A stretch of DNA of 64,000 bases from Piezodorus guildinii (Eukaryota > Arthropoda > Insecta > Hemiptera > Pentatomidae), in NCBI GenBank assembly GCA_023052935.1, contig CM041292.1:132880951-132944950 (forward strand), written 5' to 3'. Each line of letters opens with the position of its first letter. Position 1 is the stretch's first letter. Below the pieces are notes generated by a model, which worked only from the letters and a program-made list of their open reading frames with translations, did no database searches and was not told the DNA's origin. A program made the translations under genes and the position numbers. Below are positions 1 to 11,062 of this stretch, in pieces.

Positions 1-1520
1 TATTAATCGAAGTTTCGGGGTCTTGTTTCCATTTTCAAGGTTTCTGTTTTATGTTTATCCAATATTTCATCTATTTTTTCTTTCAGATGTGAAGAATTAT
101 TCATCATATGGTTAATGATACTCTCCATATTTTAATATTGTTTCTTTTCATTTATTCGACTCTAGGAGGCTCTGTGTATTTTTACATATTTCACATCTAA
201 ATACTCCGAAACGTTGATGAAAAAAGTTGATGTAAATAAGTTTTAAATGAATATATAAGGTTGATGGAAGTTGAGAATGCTTTTTTAAATATGCGAAAAT
301 ACATTGAGCTTCCTCGAGTCGAACAAATTAAAAGAAAAATAATTTATTAAAAATACAATATTTTTTAAAATAATTTAATTTTGTATCCACACCTTTTAAG
401 CGGATTTAATGGCAATTGGTATTAATGGCAGACCAAGCTCGAGGGAGGTCGATACTTATTGGTATTTATCCCTAACTTGCATTATAAAACGGGCTTATTT
501 CAGGAGATACATTGGCCAGCTTATTGCGATATTCTCTGGCATATCAGTCGTTGCCATATTTTGTATGAGTTTGTAAGTATGTCAGTAAAGTTTGTCATGA
601 AATTTAATATGCGAAGTCCCTAATGTGATCTTGTACTATGAGTGTGTATAAGTCAAGTTTTGTTACTGACATAACAGGATGAATTAGTGATGAGTCTTAG
701 AGTTTTTGATAAGAAAGTCTAACTATTTTTAATGTGAATCTGTTTTACTATTCCATAAAGTTTTGAGGCGTACGTCCATATGGCCTTTATTAAGTAAGTA
801 TAAATATTTAGCCTTTTTTCTCATTTTCAAAGAGGAGCGTGATTGCATCAGAGAATCTAGATGTCTTAGATAGTCACAGAATATAGAAGCTGGATGTTTC
901 ACTGTTAAATAAAGTCCAATATAGTCAAGTGCAAACTTCCACCTACAGCTAGCAATTTCATAGCAGAATGTTACGCGATTAGCGCACAACTGTACAATAT
1001 CATATAGTGTGAGGAAAAGCAGTTCGTTATTTAAGGATACTTATTCCAAAAACATAATAAGGAAATACCAAGCCTATGCATCGATGGTAAAAAATCTAAA
1101 CAGAAGGGTGGATCTTGTTCAGACACCATCGCAAATGGGAATATGAGGAATTGAGAAAAAGACCAGGCAGCCAAACAGTTATTATATTATACGCAATACA
1201 AATAAGCCCTATGTTTACAAAATCTGAACATCAAGCAACACTCACATGAATAATAATATTGATAATGAGAAAATAGCGAAGGGCCAAGTAAGTTAAGAAG
1301 TCTTAAAAACGATCGCGGAAAAGTGCTAACAGTCACAACAGAAGAGAAGGAGTTGTCATTATTCGATTGAGAATAGGGCACATGCTACTGAACCTTTGCT
1401 ATTATACCATATGGAGAAGAAAACACGTCCATATTGTGAAAACTGCAACTAACCATCAGCCACGTTATTGAAGACAGTCCGCTTTATGAGAACTGTTTTT
1501 AAACATAAAATATCGAAAGA
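1..1520. other. No recognisable gene
   Basis: AT-rich sequence with only short open frames (under 90 codons) that show no motif I recognise. No repeat shared with the rest of the window was seen here. Confidence 0.5.
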
Positions 1521-1525
1521 TACCG

Positions 1526-1821
1526 GGGATCACTTGTAGCTGGGTGGCTAGCGTAACAGCCTCCCATGCCAAAGGTCACGGGTTCAAATCCGCAGATGGT
1601 CCTAGGATTTTTTAATGGGAGTAAAAAATCCTTAGTTACGCCGTCCTTCGGAGGGGACGTTAAAAGGTGGACCCGAGCCTGTGCGATGTCAGGTACTCGT
1701 TAAAGATCCCTATCCTAATAAAACCTGGGTAGGCAAAATTTAGGACTCCCACTATAGCATCGTCCGATTAGCCATAGTAGCATAAAGTGACGTTAAAAAA
1801 AACAAAAAAAAAAAAAAAAAA
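1526..1821 (+). repeat. SINE1, tRNA-derived, full length
   Basis: tRNA-like head with an A-box-like stretch (about 1537-1547, TAGCTGGGTGG) and a B box GGTTCAAATCC at 1581-1591. A family-specific body follows (CCGTCCTTCGGAGGGGAC near 1642; GATGTCAGGTACTCG near 1686; CATCGTCCGATTAGCC near 1758), then an A-rich tail. The same body recurs at 2208, 13370, 19978, 43303 and 45270, so this is an interspersed family. It would be transcribed by RNA polymerase III from the internal promoter and mobilised by a LINE in trans. No cloverleaf persists past the head, so it is not a tRNA gene. Confidence 0.85.
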
Positions 1822-2207
1822 CTTTTTTTTAATTGTTCATAATGAAAATGTACTATTATAAGAGAAAACATGTTTCTTCAATTGAACCTTTTTTTGGATA
1901 TTCTGAGGATACTTTGTCTCCCTTGATCAGTATCTAATCATATCCAATATTAGCTAGTAAGTCATATTTATACAAATGTAGATGGAGCTTGGCTTTTAAT
2001 TAAACTATAATTAAAACCTCTAATAATCCTAAAAAAAGAGAAAAAAAAGTTATAATTTGTCTTTTTTCAAAGCTTAAAATCAAATAAATAAAAAATAAAT
2101 TCTTTTACTACTTAGCACTGTACAAAAATGCAAAGTAAGCCTTCCTCTCTTGCCCTCTACTTTTGCTCTATAATATTTTGCTAGCTATTCTATTCTCTTC
2201 CATTCGC

Positions 2208-2310
2208 AGATCCCTATCCTAATAAAACCTGAATAGGCAAAATTTAGGACTCCCACTGTAGCATCGTCCGATTAGCCATAGCAGCATAAAGTGACGTTAA
2301 ATAAATAAAT
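2208..2310 (+). repeat. SINE1, 3' part only
   Basis: Matches the last third of the 1526-1821 copy, from GATCCCTATCCTAATAAAACC through the GTGACGTTAA end and an AAATAAATAAAT tail. The tRNA-like head is missing, so it is 5'-truncated. Confidence 0.8.
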
Positions 2311-2319
2311 CGAAAGAAA

Positions 2320-4100
2320 CCTCAATAAGATACGGATAACAACATGTCACTTAATAAAACGATTAAGTTTCTTAATATATATAATCTGATAAAAAAATTT
2401 AGCGCAGTTGAAACAATGAAAAACAAAATAGAAGGAAAGGACACTGAAGACGACAGTAGCAGTGTGTCCATAATAAAATAACATAACCTAGAGGTCCAAG
2501 TCGATTGTTGAAAGTTAAATGTTTCTCTTTAGGGTGAGGTCCTCATACCATCTTTCGGTCAAAAATGAGCCCTATTTGTAAGTAATGAACTGAGTTGGTT
2601 TGCTTAATCGGGAAGTTGCTTATGCAGACTGGAGAGCAGGAGTCGTGTCAATTTAATTTTTAACAATGATATAAACGATTAATGCTTTAAATTAATTATT
2701 GCAATATTTTTATAAAGGGTTTTAAAAAAACAAAACAAAATATTATAAAAAAAAAAAAAAAAAGTAGAACGGATATATAAGAATGGTAGATTGATATACA
2801 ATGCAATGAACATAAGCTATGTTAAATTGATACAATAGTGGTTGACCTACTAGTTTAAGTGCTATTTAGTACTATGGATCTCACATTTTTCCTATTTTAA
2901 CGGAAGAATTTAATCAAATTAGTAATACAATTGAATTGGCTTTAATTTCACGTAGGGTTTATTCTCATTAAAAAAGTTGTATTCTAGTACTGTTTCTATT
3001 CCTATTCATGTTTGTACGAATGTTACAGCAGCAACACAAGTTATTCAACGTCACAAAGACTTTCAAAAACTGATAGGCAGGGGTATCACATTATCTTATA
3101 ACAAGTTGCAACCAATATTGTAAATAACTAAGTAAATAGATTCGTAATTTATATTAGAGAGTAATGAATCATACTTAATAGGCAGTAGTACGTAGGCATA
3201 TTTTTCTTGAATCGTCAAACCATATCGCTACCTTATTAATAAGGCATATTTACAGTTTAACAAGGAAATTATCTTAAAATATTTATAATAGAGATATTTC
3301 AATGATAAATGCATAGATCTCGTGTTTAAAAAAATAAAAATCATCCTGAAACGTTACCCAGTTGGGAACAGATTTATTCTTAATTATGAGCCAATTCTTC
3401 GTCCATTGCCTGTTATAATCCATTATAAAATGGATTAAAATAAACTTATTATTCAAATTTCTTTTGCATCTGCAACGGAAAACGAGGAAGTTAAGGTTTT
3501 CCTCAAAGCGAGTAAGGAGTTAGAGATAAATCTATGGATTAGCATTTAGATCGAAAGAAACCTTGTTGAGCCGTTCAAGGGGAGCCAGCCACTCGCTCTG
3601 AACCTGGGCAAGATGTAAAATTTCAAGTAAATACTAGGAATTAACTCATTACATATTAATTTTGCTTTTTCCCTCCTTAATATAAAGTTAAATTATGATA
3701 GCACATACAATTGATCTATACTGCTCCTAATTAATGTTAAAGTGATAGCAGGAATACCCTCCATTTCCTTTACCTTCGGTTCTATCATTTCCTGTTATGT
3801 CCTTTATTCTGACACGAGAATTTGAAAAATAAATAAAATAAAAATTGTTAATATGCTGGGTCTCGGAAATATTCTGTATTTTGAGAAAAGAAACTGCTAA
3901 TAATCAAACCTGGAATATCATTTTAAAATACCCATATAGTTTTAGTTCCTAGTAAGAAAGAAACAATTAAGTTTATGAAATATTCAACAATACAGAACAA
4001 CAATTAGATATTAATAGCTCACTTTCACAGCAAATCAGTTTTGTATTTGATCAAATTGTAAAACTAATCGTGTATGAGATATAAAAAATGAAATAGCAAT
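2320..4100. other. No recognisable gene
   Basis: AT-rich DNA with homopolymer runs (poly-A near 2745-2763). I see no motif-bearing frame and no repeat shared with other parts of the window. Confidence 0.45.
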
Positions 4101-4107
4101 GTAACAC

Positions 4108-4382
4108 TCCCTATCTAGTTCCAATCATCCCTATAACCCTCCTCGTAGGCTGGAGCGACAGTGGCCTAGAGATCTCTTCTAAATATGTCATTGGAGTACT
4201 AGAAATGGCCAGCTTCTCCATTCATGCCCTCAGTGTATAAGAGGAATAAGAGGCGCTGGGATCTCCTGGCATTGTGCCTCGACATCCACCAGTGGATCTC
4301 TGGGTTTGATTCAGTGATCCCAGGGGCAGTTTGTAAATATGTATTAATACGATCAAGATGATGAATAATATATAATTTATTT

Positions 4383-4462
<80 letters not shown>

Positions 4463-4630
4463 CTTCTTTGTTTAGCTTTATTAATTATTTTATTTATTAT
4501 TATTATTTTATTTCAATTTTTATTCACAATGTACATATGGGATGAATGATTTTTTCTAGCTGAGATACTTATTACCCCAGAAGATGGCAGATTGTATTAT
4601 CTCTTAATAAATAATAAAAGAAAAAAAAAA
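4108..4630 (+). mobile_element. Jockey-type non-LTR, 3' end (subfamily b)
   Basis: A 5'-truncated copy that keeps only the last codons of ORF2. Reading from 4108, the frame ends NPPRRLERQWPRDLF with stop TAA at 4180-4182, matching the C-terminus of the complete element at 4945 (NPPRRLKRQWPRDLL). A 3' UTR of about 440 bp follows. It holds the module GCGCTGGGATCTCCTGGC, a 76-bp (TA)n tract and a poly-A tail near 4617-4630. Its sister copy is 56804-57427 on the other strand. The 5' boundary is approximate and no convincing TSD was found. Confidence 0.8.
4384..4459. repeat. (TA)n microsatellite in jockey 3' UTR
   Basis: Uninterrupted TA dinucleotides inside the 3' UTR of the 4108-4630 fragment. 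The sister copy near 57 kb carries a TA array at the equivalent place. Confidence 0.95.
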
Positions 4631-4666
4631 TTAACTCAGCAGAAAGATTTTATTTAACTCTTGTAT

Positions 4667-4679
4667 GATGTCAAAAAGT
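4667..4679. repeat. TSD of jockey A, 3' side
   Basis: GATGTCAAAAAGT directly precedes the poly-T (poly-A on the minus strand) of the element and is repeated exactly at 9260-9272. Confidence 0.9.
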
Positions 4680-4944
4680 TTTTTTTTTTTTTTTCAACAA
4701 CAACAATTTTTATTCAGTAAAATTACAATCTGTCCCAATTTGGACATTAATAGTAGTGCTGAAAGATATCATACATACTACATTCATACAATATTTACAC
4801 GGAATAAAATTACAATAAAATATATACACAATAATGAATCAATACAATAGTCAAGAATTCATTTATACCTATATACACATACACACACTCATACGTACAT
4901 CACATTGAGTGGAGAATCTAGCCAGTGCTAGAACTCCAATATAT

Positions 4945-7629
4945 TTACAACAGGTCGCGGGGCCACTGCCGTTTCAACCTTCTAGGTGGGTTGTATGGAT
5001 GAGTGGAGCTGGATAGGGATTGAGCTAGAGGATTAGGATGATGAAATAGGTTCTGGTGGAATTTGGAAAATTTGGATGGAATTAGGTCTGAAATAAATGG
5101 AACATTAAGGTCGTGGTGCAAGGTATAGTTGGAGACATAATAAGGAGCATTTACTATTGTACGGAGGACTTTGGATTGAAAGGATTGAATGCGTTTGATG
5201 TTAGTACGTTTAGCTGTCCCCCACAGTTCAAGTCCGTAGGTCCAAATGGGCTTCAGTATTGTCTTGTAGATTAATAATTTGTTGTCAGCTGTAAGTTCAG
5301 ATTTTCTGTTGAGTAGTCGGTATAACTGTCCGAATCGTCGGTTGAGTTCTTGTCTTTTAAGTCTTGTATGTGGGTTCCAAGTCAATCTTTTGTCTAACAG
5401 TAAGCCAAGATACCGGACTGTATCTGAGAGAGGAATTGGAATGGAATTGAAGTAAACTGGCGGACAGGAGTTTCGTCGAAGAGTGAAGGTTACGTGTTTG
5501 CATTTGGCTTCGTTCACCTTTATGCGCCAAGCATTACACCAGTCTTCGATAAGAGAAAGGTGTCTTTGCAGGTTTAAGGATGCTGTTTCAGGATTGGAAC
5601 TGGATGATAAGATGGCGGTGTCGTCTGCAAAAGTTGCCAGAAAGGTATCAGGATGTGTAGGAATATCAGCAGTGTAAAGGATGTAGAGGACGGGTCCCAA
5701 GACGCTGCCTTGAGGAACACCGGCCTCAACGGGATAAAGGCTAGAAAATTCTACACCACAGCGAACGCGGAAGGAACGGTTTGAGAGATAGGATCGGAGA
5801 ATGAGGTATAGAGACTGGGGTAAATGGGTTTTCAGCTTGAAGAGTAATCCAGTGTGCCATACCCGGTCAAAAGCTTGCGCAATGTCCAGAAACGCACCAG
5901 AACAATACTCTTTGCATTCAAGAGCTGAGGAAATATGGTCTACAACTCGGAGCCCTTGTTGAACTGTGGAATGCTGAGGACGGAATCCAAACTGATGGGA
6001 AGGAAGATTTTGAGATTCTAATATGGGTAGGATACGTTTAAGAAGAAGCCTTTCGAAGATTTTTGAGAGGATGGGGAGTAGACTAATAGGCCTGTAGGAT
6101 GAAGTGTTGTTGGAAGGTTTGCCTGGTTTTAGAAAAAGAATGATAGTGGAATGTTTCCATAACAGAGGAAAATAGGTGGTGCGTAGGATGCAGTTGTAAA
6201 TATAAGTAAGGAATATAATAGCTTTCTGCGGAAGTTGTCGGAGGATCTGGGGAGTAAGGAGATCGTGTCCAGGAGATTTACGGAGGGTCAGTTTTTGGAG
6301 AAGATATTTGACCTCAGAGGGATTAATAGCTTTAGGAGGTTGGGAAAGTGGAATTGGTGACATAAGAAAGTCTTGCACTGTTGCGGTGTGATTGGCGTGG
6401 GATTCCGGGTGAGGAGTGAAAACTTTGGAGAGGTGTGTGGCGAATTCCTCGGCTTTATCTTCATCAGACGCAGCCCAGGAGTCATCACAACGTCGGAGAG
6501 GATGGGAAACTTGATGGTATTTTAGGATCTTTTTCGTGATATTCCACAGGGAATTATCACGAGCTGATAGAGAGGAGAGGTAGGAATTAAAGGACTGGGA
6601 ACGGAAGGTCGCCAACTCCCTCTTCAATTGTCTACAATAGAAGTTATAGGAGCGGCGATCTGTTGGGTGTCGGGTGCGCTGCCATAATGATCTTGCTCGG
6701 CGTTTGGTATGGATGAGGTCTATAATATGTTGTGGAAAATGATTTTGGTGAGGATTTATATTGGAGTGTTTAGGAGAGGAGGCAGTCCAGACAGCTTGTT
6801 GGATGGCGGTGGTAAAGGAATAGACGGAATTATCTAGGTCATCTGGGGTTTTGAGGGTTACTCTGAGGTCAATATTATCGGTTAGGATTTGGCGGAAAAG
6901 GTTCCAGTTGACAGGGCCTCGGATGAATGATGGTGGAATGGGTTTTGGAATTGGAGTGAGAGATACTTTTAGGATCAGTGGACTATGGTCTGAGGATAGT
7001 TCATCAAGGCGAGTTACAGACAACTTGAGGGAGCCTAATCCGCTGTGGATAAAGAAGTCGAGTATGTCAGGATTGCGGTTAGGATCGGTTGGCCAGTAGG
7101 TAGGGGAGTCAGGAGGCAGGATATTAAAATTTCGGGAGTTGAGTGCAGACAGCAAATTTCGTCCCCGAGAATTCGTGGTTCTGGAACCCCACTGCTGATG
7201 CTTGGCGTTTAAGTCTGCACCCAGAATGAAGCAATTTCCTAAGGAATCCAGGAAGGATACAAATTCGGAATTGGAAATGGAATGTTTAGGAGGGCAATAT
7301 GCAGATGTGAGGGTTACCGGAAAGGAAAAAGTCTTGATTACTATGGCTGTGGCTTGTAGGAAATCATAGGTGGGAAGTGGGAGTAAATGATGAGAGAGGG
7401 ATTGGTGGACAATGATAGCAGAACCGGCATGGGCTTTGCCGTCTGGGTGGTCAGTACGGTATGTCATGTACTGCGGTATTTTGAAGTACTGTTTAGTGGT
7501 TAGTCTTGTTTCAGTTATAAGTGCAACATCGATTGTTTTGTCTTGCAACAACGCTGTCAGTTCGTCAGTATGATTTCTAACACCATTCGCATTCCAAAGG
7601 AGAATGGATAAGGAGTTAGGTGAATTCAT
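4945..7629 (-). CDS. Jockey ORF2: endonuclease / reverse transcriptase
   Basis: 894 residues, intact. It would nick target DNA and reverse-transcribe the element's own RNA at the nick (target-primed reverse transcription). The N-terminal 1-230 is an apurinic-like endonuclease: WNANG at 12-16, catalytic Glu40 (LITE), GADLN with Asp139 and Asn141, and SSDH with Asp214/His215. The reverse transcriptase spans roughly 470-760: RPISLLP at 513-519, motif A LDIAQAFD with Asp582, motif B AGVPQGS at 636-642, motif C FADD with Asp669/670, then VRYLGLLLDKRLTW. No RNase H domain is visible, as is usual for jockey-clade ORF2. The ATG directly follows the ORF1 stop (TAAATG), so translation probably depends on reinitiation. 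Length fits the family. All catalytic residues are present. Confidence 0.95.
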   Translation of the reverse strand: MNSPNSLSILLWNANGVRNHTDELTALLQDKTIDVALITETRLTTKQYFKIPQYMTYRTDHPDGKAHAGSAIIVHQSLSHHLLPLPTYDFLQATAIVIKTFSFPVTLTSAYCPPKHSISNSEFVSFLDSLGNCFILGADLNAKHQQWGSRTTNSRGRNLLSALNSRNFNILPPDSPTYWPTDPNRNPDILDFFIHSGLGSLKLSVTRLDELSSDHSPLILKVSLTPIPKPIPPSFIRGPVNWNLFRQILTDNIDLRVTLKTPDDLDNSVYSFTTAIQQAVWTASSPKHSNINPHQNHFPQHIIDLIHTKRRARSLWQRTRHPTDRRSYNFYCRQLKRELATFRSQSFNSYLSSLSARDNSLWNITKKILKYHQVSHPLRRCDDSWAASDEDKAEEFATHLSKVFTPHPESHANHTATVQDFLMSPIPLSQPPKAINPSEVKYLLQKLTLRKSPGHDLLTPQILRQLPQKAIIFLTYIYNCILRTTYFPLLWKHSTIILFLKPGKPSNNTSSYRPISLLPILSKIFERLLLKRILPILESQNLPSHQFGFRPQHSTVQQGLRVVDHISSALECKEYCSGAFLDIAQAFDRVWHTGLLFKLKTHLPQSLYLILRSYLSNRSFRVRCGVEFSSLYPVEAGVPQGSVLGPVLYILYTADIPTHPDTFLATFADDTAILSSSSNPETASLNLQRHLSLIEDWCNAWRIKVNEAKCKHVTFTLRRNSCPPVYFNSIPIPLSDTVRYLGLLLDKRLTWNPHTRLKRQELNRRFGQLYRLLNRKSELTADNKLLIYKTILKPIWTYGLELWGTAKRTNIKRIQSFQSKVLRTIVNAPYYVSNYTLHHDLNVPFISDLIPSKFSKFHQNLFHHPNPLAQSLSSSTHPYNPPRRLKRQWPRDLL

Positions 7630-8946
7630 TTAAGGATTTTTCAAGGCAGGGATTAAATTTGATACTAGATTTGTAAGGAGTGATATAAGCGGCATAACAA
7701 GAGATTTCATTTCGGAGATGAACGATGTCATTAGACTGGTAAGATCTGTGACGTTTGATGGTGAAGGGATATGAGGAATTTGATGTTGAGGAGTTTTTTG
7801 AAGATTAGGTAAACTTTGAGAAGTAGATTGTTGTACAATAGATTGAGATTGTTGAGGAAAACGTTGTTCCGGCAGTGCCTCGACTTCATGATTCTGGTTT
7901 CCACCTCCAAGCAAGTGGGCAAATGACACGTTAGAATTTACATGTTTAGATGGTTCTCTTCTGCTTCTGGTTGGTGCAGCTGTTTCATTCGTATCCTGAG
8001 GTTTTTGGTATCTGGTTCGGAGTTTCTTGTAGATTTCACATCCCTTGTAGTTAGCCGGGTGGTCCTTGAGGCACAGAGCACATACAGCGGGTGTAGATCT
8101 TGATCTTGTACATTCTTCTGTTTTATGCTGTTCACCGCATTTCACACAGCGTGGTATGTGATGGCAATAACTTCTGGTATGACCATATGCCTGACAGTTA
8201 TGGCACTGAACAATGTCTTTCTTTGTGTAAGGTTTTTCAACCTTTACACGGGTATAGTAGAGTCTACTGAGGTCATAGATATTTTCGACTCCTGCTGATG
8301 GTTCCAAGTCCACGAAGAATAGAGGCAGTGGACTTTTATCTTTTAGAACGTTGGTGACTTGTCTCACTTGGAATCCTAGTTCTGTCAGCTCTTCTTTGAT
8401 AGCTTCAACGGGTGTTGAGGAATGTAGGTTTCTGATTACGACCCTTAATGCTCTCTCCTGGCGCAGCTGATAAGTATGAAAGTCAGCTTTGGTCTCAGTC
8501 AGATATTTCACAATCTTTCTGTAGGTTTCAGCAGTAGTCGGAGATATTTTAGTATCATTGGTTCTACTTATACAATAATAACTATTAGGATCAGTTACTT
8601 TGTTTAAATGCGCACACATAAGTTTAAAATTTTTAATATTCTTAACAAATATTGGTGGAGGTAGTGGTTCCCTGGGTATAGGAGAAGATTCCATGGTTTC
8701 TTTTTCATTTTGGAGGATTTGAAATGGATTCGGTGTAAAAAACGGGGATTCATCAGTTATTCCTTGTGATGATGTGCTGGGCTGTGGTTCAGATCCTAAT
8801 GAGGTAGCTGACGTGGTCGCTGGTGGAATCATTTTTTTATTTTGTTCACGGCGGGGTCTCTGTTTTGTGGGAGACGAGTTTGAACCTGCAGATCTAGATC
8901 TTTTACTTGCAGACTTTGAGGACATGACTTGATGAAAATATCTCAT
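7630..8946 (-). CDS. Jockey ORF1: Gag-like zinc-knuckle protein
   Basis: 438 residues. The basic, Ser/Pro-rich N-terminus (1-60) precedes a PRE_C2HC-like domain (about 155-245, RVVIRNLHSSTPVEAIKEEL and LPLFFVDLEP). Three zinc knuckles follow: C248-C251-H256-C261, C267-C270-H274-C279 and C289-C292-H296-C303. The C-terminus is Gln/Pro-rich and ends in a hydrophobic stretch (LVMPLISLLTNLVSNLIPAL). In the jockey family this protein binds element RNA and forms the ribonucleoprotein with ORF2. A second Met at codon 8 could be the start; the first is used because it opens the frame. The frame ends in TAA immediately before the ORF2 ATG. Confidence 0.92.
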   Translation of the reverse strand: MRYFHQVMSSKSASKRSRSAGSNSSPTKQRPRREQNKKMIPPATTSATSLGSEPQPSTSSQGITDESPFFTPNPFQILQNEKETMESSPIPREPLPPPIFVKNIKNFKLMCAHLNKVTDPNSYYCISRTNDTKISPTTAETYRKIVKYLTETKADFHTYQLRQERALRVVIRNLHSSTPVEAIKEELTELGFQVRQVTNVLKDKSPLPLFFVDLEPSAGVENIYDLSRLYYTRVKVEKPYTKKDIVQCHNCQAYGHTRSYCHHIPRCVKCGEQHKTEECTRSRSTPAVCALCLKDHPANYKGCEIYKKLRTRYQKPQDTNETAAPTRSRREPSKHVNSNVSFAHLLGGGNQNHEVEALPEQRFPQQSQSIVQQSTSQSLPNLQKTPQHQIPHIPSPSNVTDLTSLMTSFISEMKSLVMPLISLLTNLVSNLIPALKNP

Positions 8947-9259
8947 TGATTAAGAAAATAATAATAATAAATAAATAATGAGATAAGAATTAAAGATAAA
9001 AGAAAGATAAGTAAAAGAAAAGCAAGCCCGAGCTTGCCGAGCTAGCGGCAATCAGCTGATCAGTGACCCTCCTTTCACTTTTGAGTGATTGTACAAAGTA
9101 AATTATAACTTTGCTTACCGAAATTTCTCCAATATTCACTGCCGTAGTATTCCTGAGGTCTAGTGATGTTCTCCAGACCGAATTCAAGCGAATTCCTACT
9201 GAAAAAAGCAAAAATCTGAGAGACGATGTAACGTATGACTGTTATCATCGAGCGCATCC
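8947..9259 (-). promoter_or_regulatory. 5' UTR of jockey A, presumed internal promoter
   Basis: Non-coding leader between the element's 5' end (set by the TSD) and the ORF1 ATG. Non-LTR elements of this clade carry their promoter inside the leader. No specific core motif is claimed. Confidence 0.5.
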
Positions 9260-9272
9260 GATGTCAAAAAGT
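9260..9272. repeat. TSD of jockey A, 5' side
   Basis: GATGTCAAAAAGT, identical to 4667-4679. Confidence 0.9.
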
Positions 9273-9436
9273 AAACATTTGTTTCAAAATTGTATAAAAA
9301 ACAGAAGAAGAAAAAAAAAAAGGGCATTTCACAATAGCTATTCAAAAATAAGGATTTAAGAAAGTCCAGGCCTAAGCAACGATGATAAAAAAAACCCTAA
9401 TCAAAGCGTAGGTCTTCGCTGATAGACAAAAAACCA

Positions 9437-9722
9437 TGAAGGTGCTTGGGCTCAGTAATATAGAGATTCGGACTGTTCCAAGGCCAACGGCCGAGCAATG
9501 AGGTGATTGATTAGGCGCTTATCATGCTCAGCCGCGTCTTTCCCCCAACTTTGAATACCCACTTCAAAGAGACTGGGTCTGTCCCATGAGGTTCTCCACA
9601 CTCTAGGGTCACCTCTCGGCCGAATTAACAGAATAAATAATATTTTGCCACAATCTGGATTCGAACACAGAACCCGGAGAACAGAAGACTAGAGCTCTAT
9701 TCACTAGACCACGCCGCTCCCT
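9437..9722 (-). repeat. SINE2, tRNA-derived
   Basis: Read on the minus strand it starts GGGAGCGGCGTGGTCTAGTG (9722 leftwards), has a B-box-like GTTCGAATCC derivative near 9660, and continues with the SINE2 body. The body includes the CAATGAGGTGATT / TTGGGCTCAGTA segments that match the end of 20271-20612. Related copies: 12344, 20271, 22009, 50452. Confidence 0.82.
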
Positions 9723-9729
9723 ATTCTCG

Positions 9730-10330
9730 TTGATAAAAACTATTTAAAAAAAAGAAATCTAAAACGAACTAATATTTTTAACATTTGATATACATTTACA
9801 AATGTTTTATGTATACATATATTATTTTGAATTTTTTTGTTTGAAAAATAAATGGAGGATGGGATTATTTTTAACAAAATAAACAAATAAAGAAAGCAAT
9901 TTAAAATAAAATAAAAAAAAGTAGGAAGAAAAAAAAAATAGTAAAGGACATGTAAAGACACGAGTAGCTAAATGTAGATAAAAAATATAATCAAGCCTAA
10001 CTTTAAGGATGATCTATTTAATAAGGCCAAAAACGTTCATATATACGTGTTTTATTTTAAGCAAATAAGACCAGAACTAAATTTTCAAATAATTATCGAT
10101 AAGTCATCTTATTATAACCAACAATGTACACAAGTTCAATCCAGGAGCGAATACAACCAAAAAAACTCGAGAAGGGTCCAGAACGCTAAGCGCCTGGAGG
10201 AAGATTCAGTCCTTAAGTGCACCTTATCTGAGTGTGGGCTGCCAGCATCCGGTGCCAGGAACATCGGGTTAATTAAGGACGATAAATCTGACGGAGATAG
10301 CGCCAGTTCTAGGGAGCTCTAATGTATGAA
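9730..10330. other. No recognisable gene
   Basis: The first half is A/T homopolymer-rich. The second half holds a 91-codon open frame at 10047-10322 with no recognisable motif; it is listed only as unexplained sequence. Confidence 0.4.
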
Positions 10331-10334
10331 AATC

Positions 10335-10560
10335 GATAATACTCCTGCTTAGGGTTTCTGAGGTGTACGTGGTTCGAATACCCTGGTCGTTCTGGCCTCG
10401 TTATCGGATGAGCCTAGGGTAGTGATAGGGGTTCTAAACTGAAAAACCTCCCCAATATTCCTCTCACACTAAGTGCTAACATCCTTCTCTGACGTACTTG
10501 TATCCTCCCATCTATGCGTCATGAATGGAGTAAAGGAAATTCTGAAACTGAATTTTTTAA
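10335..10560 (+). repeat. Possible third SINE-like repeat
   Basis: Contains GGTTCGAATACCCTGG near 10371-10386, close to a Pol III B box, in a patch less AT-rich than its flanks that ends in an AT-rich tail. No second copy is seen in this window, so the call rests on the B-box resemblance alone. Confidence 0.3.
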
Positions 10561-11062
10561 TAATTCAGTTGTTATAATATAATAATGATAATATTTATTT
10601 CTTTAGAGGGTCATACCCATACAAAAGAAGTTGGTCAATACAGATTTCCCAAAATTGAATTATTATGTTCATTAATATATTTATAAATGTAGTGATTCCT
10701 GTGTTCTTTACACATAAGGCATTTTATTAAAAAGGACATTGGGCATTTCTCTCTAGTTTGTAGGATTTTCCCTTAGAGTACATTCCTATTCCTGTCAATT
10801 AAGCTACCCGAATTTGACTCACTATTCCTTGCTTCCTGATTTTTGGTAAAAAATTCAGTTGTTCTTCACCTATGAAAAGCTGCTAACATTTCTGCCAAAT
10901 TTGCAGTTCTTATAACATTTATAATTTATGATATTTTATTCAAACAAAATTCATCTTAATAGATCTTGGACTATTTCAATAGCGAGACAAAATGACACAA
11001 TGAATAATAGAATAGAATAAATAAATAACTTGAAACTCATTTAAAGGTTGAAAAAAATTACT

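Larger units (their letters stand above)
4680..9259 (-). mobile_element. Complete jockey-type non-LTR retrotransposon, family A
   Basis: Full-length minus-strand insertion of about 4.58 kb. From its 5' end it has a 5' UTR of 313 bp (9259-8947), ORF1 (8946-7630), ORF2 (7629-4945), a 3' UTR of about 265 bp and a poly-A tail (the T run from 4680). A perfect 13-bp TSD flanks it. Both ORFs are open, so it could have been active recently. Other family A copies in the window are 40196-42672 and 55961-56767. In the jockey clade an internal promoter sits in the 5' UTR; I saw nothing specific enough here to mark as one. Confidence 0.93.

Noticed and set aside
3641..3648. TTAACTCA as a TSD partner for the sequence after the poly-A at 4630
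   Set aside because: Only 8 bp, and the 460 bp between it and the ORF2 tail is not element-like.
10047..10322. 91-codon open frame
   Set aside because: No recognisable domain, no supporting context; kept only as unexplained sequence.
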